From positions 66,207,727 to 66,271,726 of the forward strand of contig NC_081556.1 in the NCBI RefSeq assembly GCF_963082655.1: a DNA stretch of 64,000 nt. The letters run 5' to 3'. The notes beneath the pieces were generated by a model. The model searched no databases. It was not told the origin of the DNA and saw only the letters and a program-made list of their open reading frames with translations. Shown in pieces: positions 60,801-64,000 of the stretch; the stretch's first letter is position 1, and each line of letters starts with the position of its first letter. Both the position numbers and the translations under genes were made by a program. Source of the DNA: Stomoxys calcitrans (Eukaryota; Arthropoda; Insecta; Diptera; Muscidae).

Positions 60801-62325
60801 ACTAGCTGAACCTCCGCTGCGTCTTATTTTACTTAATATGGAACAAAATTATCTTTTCAATATTTATTTTCGACAATTGAGTATTTGTATGTATACCGCT
60901 TGGCTAACAGTAAAACAATTTAAATGCCTTTATCTGAATCCCTTTACTGATTTATTCGTTCAACGGGCTTCGGGTCATTTGAGTTTGGATGTTAGATGTA
61001 CTCCATTATTAAGATACTTTATTTGAGCCCGATATTCTCATGGGGATTGTGGGAGTAAGAAGGCTCTCAGGGTGGCGGTTGCTGGGTTTTGGGGGTGGTG
61101 TGGACCCCCAGAAACGTGGTCCCGCAAGTGGGAATGAATTTCGTGATCTACCCTCAAATACCTTTCATTTGAGTTCCATATTGCCTTGATTTGAGTTCCA
61201 TATTGAAATATGTATGTCCGATTTATGGGTATTTTCGATGTGAATTGGTCCCCAGACACATGGCCGTGAAAAAAATATCCGCATCGTGCTCTTCTCTCAA
61301 ATACCATTTCTTTTAACCCCATATTGCCATTGGTTACAGGGAAGTTTATGGGATGAGGCGTAAACCAATCACTTGGCCCCAACATTGGGTATCATATTTG
61401 TTTTCTAATCTCAAATACTTTTCATTTGGTGGGTAAATTTGTCCCATTGTCCCACATTTGGATATCAGATTCGTATTCAACTCCAAAATACCATTACTTG
61501 AGCCCCATATTACGATGGTCAATAAATAATTGCTGTTTGTGGGGTGTTTTGTTGGGAAGGGCTAGACCCCCAGAAAATTTGTCCCGAAAATGCGTGTCAA
61601 TTTCGTGCTCTACTCTCCAATAATTTTCATTGGAGCTCCACATTGACCTGGTCGGTAAATATGTCCGACTTAGGTGTGTTTTGGGGAGTGGGGTTGTCCC
61701 CTAAACACTAAGCCCTGAAAATAAATCAGCATCGTGCTCTACTCTCAATATCATTTATTTGAACCCCATATTGCCAATGGACTCAAAGTTGGATATCAAA
61801 TCGTTTTCTAATTTCAAATAGCTATCATTTAAACTCCTTATTGCAAAAGTCAGCAAATAGGTCCGCTTTGTGGAGAGCTTTCACTTTTTTTAAGATCCAA
61901 ATAGCCATGGTAAGCAAATACGTCCTATTTGGGGGTTTTTATGGGGGTGGGACGTCCCCTAGACAGTTCGTCCCGAATGTTGATATCGGATTCGAGATCT
62001 ACTCCAAAATACCTTTCATTTGCGCCCCATATTTGCATAGTCGGCAAACGTGTCCGGTTTGGGGGTGTTCTGGGGGATGGGACGGCCATTCAGTGACTTT
62101 CTCTGAAAATATATATCAGCTTCGCATTCTATTCTAAAGTTCCTCTTATTGGAGCCCCATGTTGCAATGGTCAGCAAAAACTTCCCATTTGGGTGGTATT
62201 ATGGGGTAAGTTCGGCCCATAGAAACTTTTTCCCTATAATTGATATTAGATTCGTGGGGTATTTCCAAAGACCTTTCATTTGAGCCACATATTGCTTTGC
62301 TCGTAAATTTGTTCTCTTTGGGGGG
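60801..62325 (+). mobile_element. Helitron-like tandem-unit element H1, copy c
   Basis: Starts ACTAGCTGAACCTCCGCTGCG, as in the inverse of the H1b right end, and runs through units with TTTCATTTGAGTTCCATATTG, GGGGTGTTTTG, GTGCTCTACTCTC and GATATCAAAT. At 62326 it is interrupted by the Jockey-like LINE in mid-unit (TTGGGGGGTTG). The remainder probably lies beyond the right edge. Confidence 0.6.
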
Positions 62326-64000
62326 TTGTTGTTGTTGTTGTTGTAGCAGTTTGTTGTGTACTATCTTTCGTCTGCTTGATTCTGTTGAGTGTCAAGACCC
62401 AGGAACTCCGCGACTAAGATGGGGTGCGTCCACAGGGATCTGGGTCTGAGTCGAGTGGGTCTGGCCGGGCAGTTAAACAGGTGACGTGTATCGTGCGGTC
62501 CCTGGTTACAGTCGGGACATACATCTTGCACGTCGGCATCAATCCTAGCTCTGTGGGAATTGAGGCGGCTGCATCTGCCGGAACGTAATTGAGCCAGAAT
62601 CACTCTGGTTTGCCGGGGGAGGTCGATTTCTTCGGGTGCAATGGGTGGCGGTCGTACTCCTAGGACTACATTCACCCGGTAGCCAGTTAACGCGTCTGCT
62701 ACCGTGTCTGCATGAATGTTGTTCTGACCCGCTTGATATGCCGCTTGATCTAGAGGTTCTCTCTTGTAGCGCTGGACCTCACGCTCTAGATCATGTAGAT
62801 CTACCTTAAGGCTTCTGGGCGGTGGGTATCTATCCACAAGATGATGATTTGGATGATTTCTGCGATAACAGCCCAAAAGGTATTGCTTTGACAGCATGTA
62901 GTTATGTCTTCGCACTGGTAGGATCTTTGTCTCCTGGTGGAGGTGGTCCACATGAGAACTAAGGAGGCAGCCCGTCGCAGTTCGGAGGGCGGCATTCTGA
63001 CAGATCTGAATATTATTCCACTGCGTGTCACAAAGCTGACGTGACCACACTGGCGCTGCATAACTTACCACAGACCGGCCAATTGCTTTGTACGTGGTCA
63101 ACAAGGTTTCTTTGTCTGCACCCCAAGTGCTGCCAGCGAGTGACTTGAGGACCTTGTTTCTACTTTTGACTTTATTGCAGATTGCTGTGGCATGTGGGGA
63201 GAAAGTGTAGGAGCTGTCAAATGTGACGCCAAGTATTTTGGGACACTTGATGGTCGGAATCAATTCTCCATCGACCATCACAGTCAGCTCAGAATTCACC
63301 TCACGCGTATTTGTAGTGAACAGTGTGGCTGAAGATTTGGTGGCGGATATCTTCAGATTTCTTGCAGCGAAATATGAGGCAAGCTCGTTGAGGTAGACGT
63401 TCAACCTATCGCAGATGTCATCAATGGGTGGGGGGCCTGATGCCAAGATCGTACAGTCGTCCGCATATGATACGATCTCTATGCCGTCTGGAGGAGGTGG
63501 GATGGAGGAAAGGTAGAGGTTAAACAGAGCCGGAGATATCACCCCGCCTTGGGGAACTCCCTGTTTCACTCTACGGTGTTTTGACTTCTTATCCCTAAAT
63601 TCCACAAATGACTGGCGGCCACACAGATAATTCGCGACCCAACGTTTAAGGCCTGGCTGGAGGGACGTGTTGGCGATGTCCTCAAATAATTTGGCATGGC
63701 TGACCGTGTCGAATGCCTTCGATAGGTCCAATGCCACGAGGACCGTCCTATCACATGGCCTGGGTTGATTGAAGCCACGGCAAATGTGTGTGGTGATGGC
63801 ATGCAAAGCTGTTGTTGTGCTGTGCAGTCTCCGAAATCCGTGTTGATGCTCGGCGAATGGAAATTCTCCTACGAGGCTCGGGAGGAGTAATGCCTCAAGC
63901 GTCTTAGCCACTGGTGAGAGAAGGGAGATCGGTCTGTACGACTCCCCCAAACTCGGGTCTTTACCAGGCTTCAGTAGCGGGATCACTCTGCCCATTTTCC
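62326..64000 (-). mobile_element. Jockey-like LINE, 3' part, open at the window edge
   Basis: The minus-strand element ends in a (CAA)n tail: GCTACAACAACAACAACAACC at 62346-62326 with the remaining C run belonging to the target. It is inserted into a unit of H1 copy c. The 5' part (endonuclease, ORF1) would be to the right of the window. A short relic of the same family is at 22700-22785. Confidence 0.85.
62361..63995 (-). CDS. Jockey-like reverse transcriptase, intact through the window
   Basis: An uninterrupted frame of 544 codons, still open in sense at its N-terminal end (the Met at 63995 is unlikely to be the start). RT blocks in order: VIPLLKPGKDPSLGESYRP, QHGFRRLHSTTTALHAIT, VLVALDLSKAFDTVSHAKL (first catalytic Asp), RRVKQGVPQGGVISPALFN, IEIVSYADDCTILASGPP (YADD intact), NLKISATKSSATLF, LGVTFDSSYTFSPHA, then the thumb (KVKSRNKVLKSLAGSTWGAD, RSVVSYAAPVWS) and a C-terminal CPDCNQGPHDTRHLFNCP cysteine/histidine block. 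There is no RNase H. The protein would nick DNA (missing part) and copy its RNA at the target. No frameshift: a recent insertion, possibly competent if its 5' part is complete. Confidence 0.93.
   Translation of the reverse strand: MGRVIPLLKPGKDPSLGESYRPISLLSPVAKTLEALLLPSLVGEFPFAEHQHGFRRLHSTTTALHAITTHICRGFNQPRPCDRTVLVALDLSKAFDTVSHAKLFEDIANTSLQPGLKRWVANYLCGRQSFVEFRDKKSKHRRVKQGVPQGGVISPALFNLYLSSIPPPPDGIEIVSYADDCTILASGPPPIDDICDRLNVYLNELASYFAARNLKISATKSSATLFTTNTREVNSELTVMVDGELIPTIKCPKILGVTFDSSYTFSPHATAICNKVKSRNKVLKSLAGSTWGADKETLLTTYKAIGRSVVSYAAPVWSRQLCDTQWNNIQICQNAALRTATGCLLSSHVDHLHQETKILPVRRHNYMLSKQYLLGCYRRNHPNHHLVDRYPPPRSLKVDLHDLEREVQRYKREPLDQAAYQAGQNNIHADTVADALTGYRVNVVLGVRPPPIAPEEIDLPRQTRVILAQLRSGRCSRLNSHRARIDADVQDVCPDCNQGPHDTRHLFNCPARPTRLRPRSLWTHPILVAEFLGLDTQQNQADER

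Overview
The window reads as a piece of a calyptrate (muscid-like) fly genome: AT-rich, intron-containing, and packed with decayed insect retrotransposons and DNA transposons. The genus is not decided by the sequence; Stomoxys, Haematobia or Musca-like is my inference from the style of the repeats.

The one host gene I can identify is on the minus strand. Four exons encode consecutive parts of an Elk-type (KCNH, Eag-like) voltage-gated potassium channel: end of S6 plus C-linker start (56481-56599), C-linker (7154-7234 and 7000-7095), and the front of the cyclic-nucleotide-binding homology domain (6199-6352). All four join in frame with canonical splice sites. The upstream exons (PAS, S1-S5, pore) must lie right of the window, and the rest of the CNBHD and C-terminus left of it. 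The exons at 56481 and 7234 are neighbours in the protein, so nearly the whole window is one Elk intron of about 49.2 kb.

That intron is filled with mobile DNA. From left to right: LOA-like LINE copy A (1081-3712) and a Helitron-like tandem-unit element (3858-5706) sit left of the CNBHD exon. Inside the giant intron are an I/LOA-group LINE 'B' (7285-8825 and other pieces), a CR1-like LINE 'C' (8826-9665), further LOA copies (13850-14990, 16090-19555, 22966-23257, 30885-31330, 34070-36000, 43866-45078, 45646-49010), two nearly full-length but dead RTE-like LINEs (27502-30751 plus strand, 38637-41760 minus strand), a piggyBac relic followed by a mariner relic (49135-50727), three copies of a mariner-type MITE, two copies of an element with CCCAGCAAAAA inverted ends, SINE-like elements whose heads match the RTE 5' region, and many copies of a dispersed repeat here called S. 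Right of the S6 exon lie more S and SINE repeats, a complete-ended Tigger/pogo transposon (58791-60787), a second plus-strand Helitron-like element (60801-62325) and a Jockey-like LINE with a long intact reverse transcriptase frame that runs off the right edge (62326-64000).

Almost all transposon coding sequence is frameshifted or truncated; the exceptions are the Jockey-like frame at the right edge and the C-terminal half of the Tigger transposase. One unidentified, exon-like minus-strand open frame (26275-26563) lies inside the giant intron and may be a nested gene or an unrecognised element. I found no rRNA, CRISPR, or prokaryotic features; family labels for LINE clades and Helitron-like elements are by eye.
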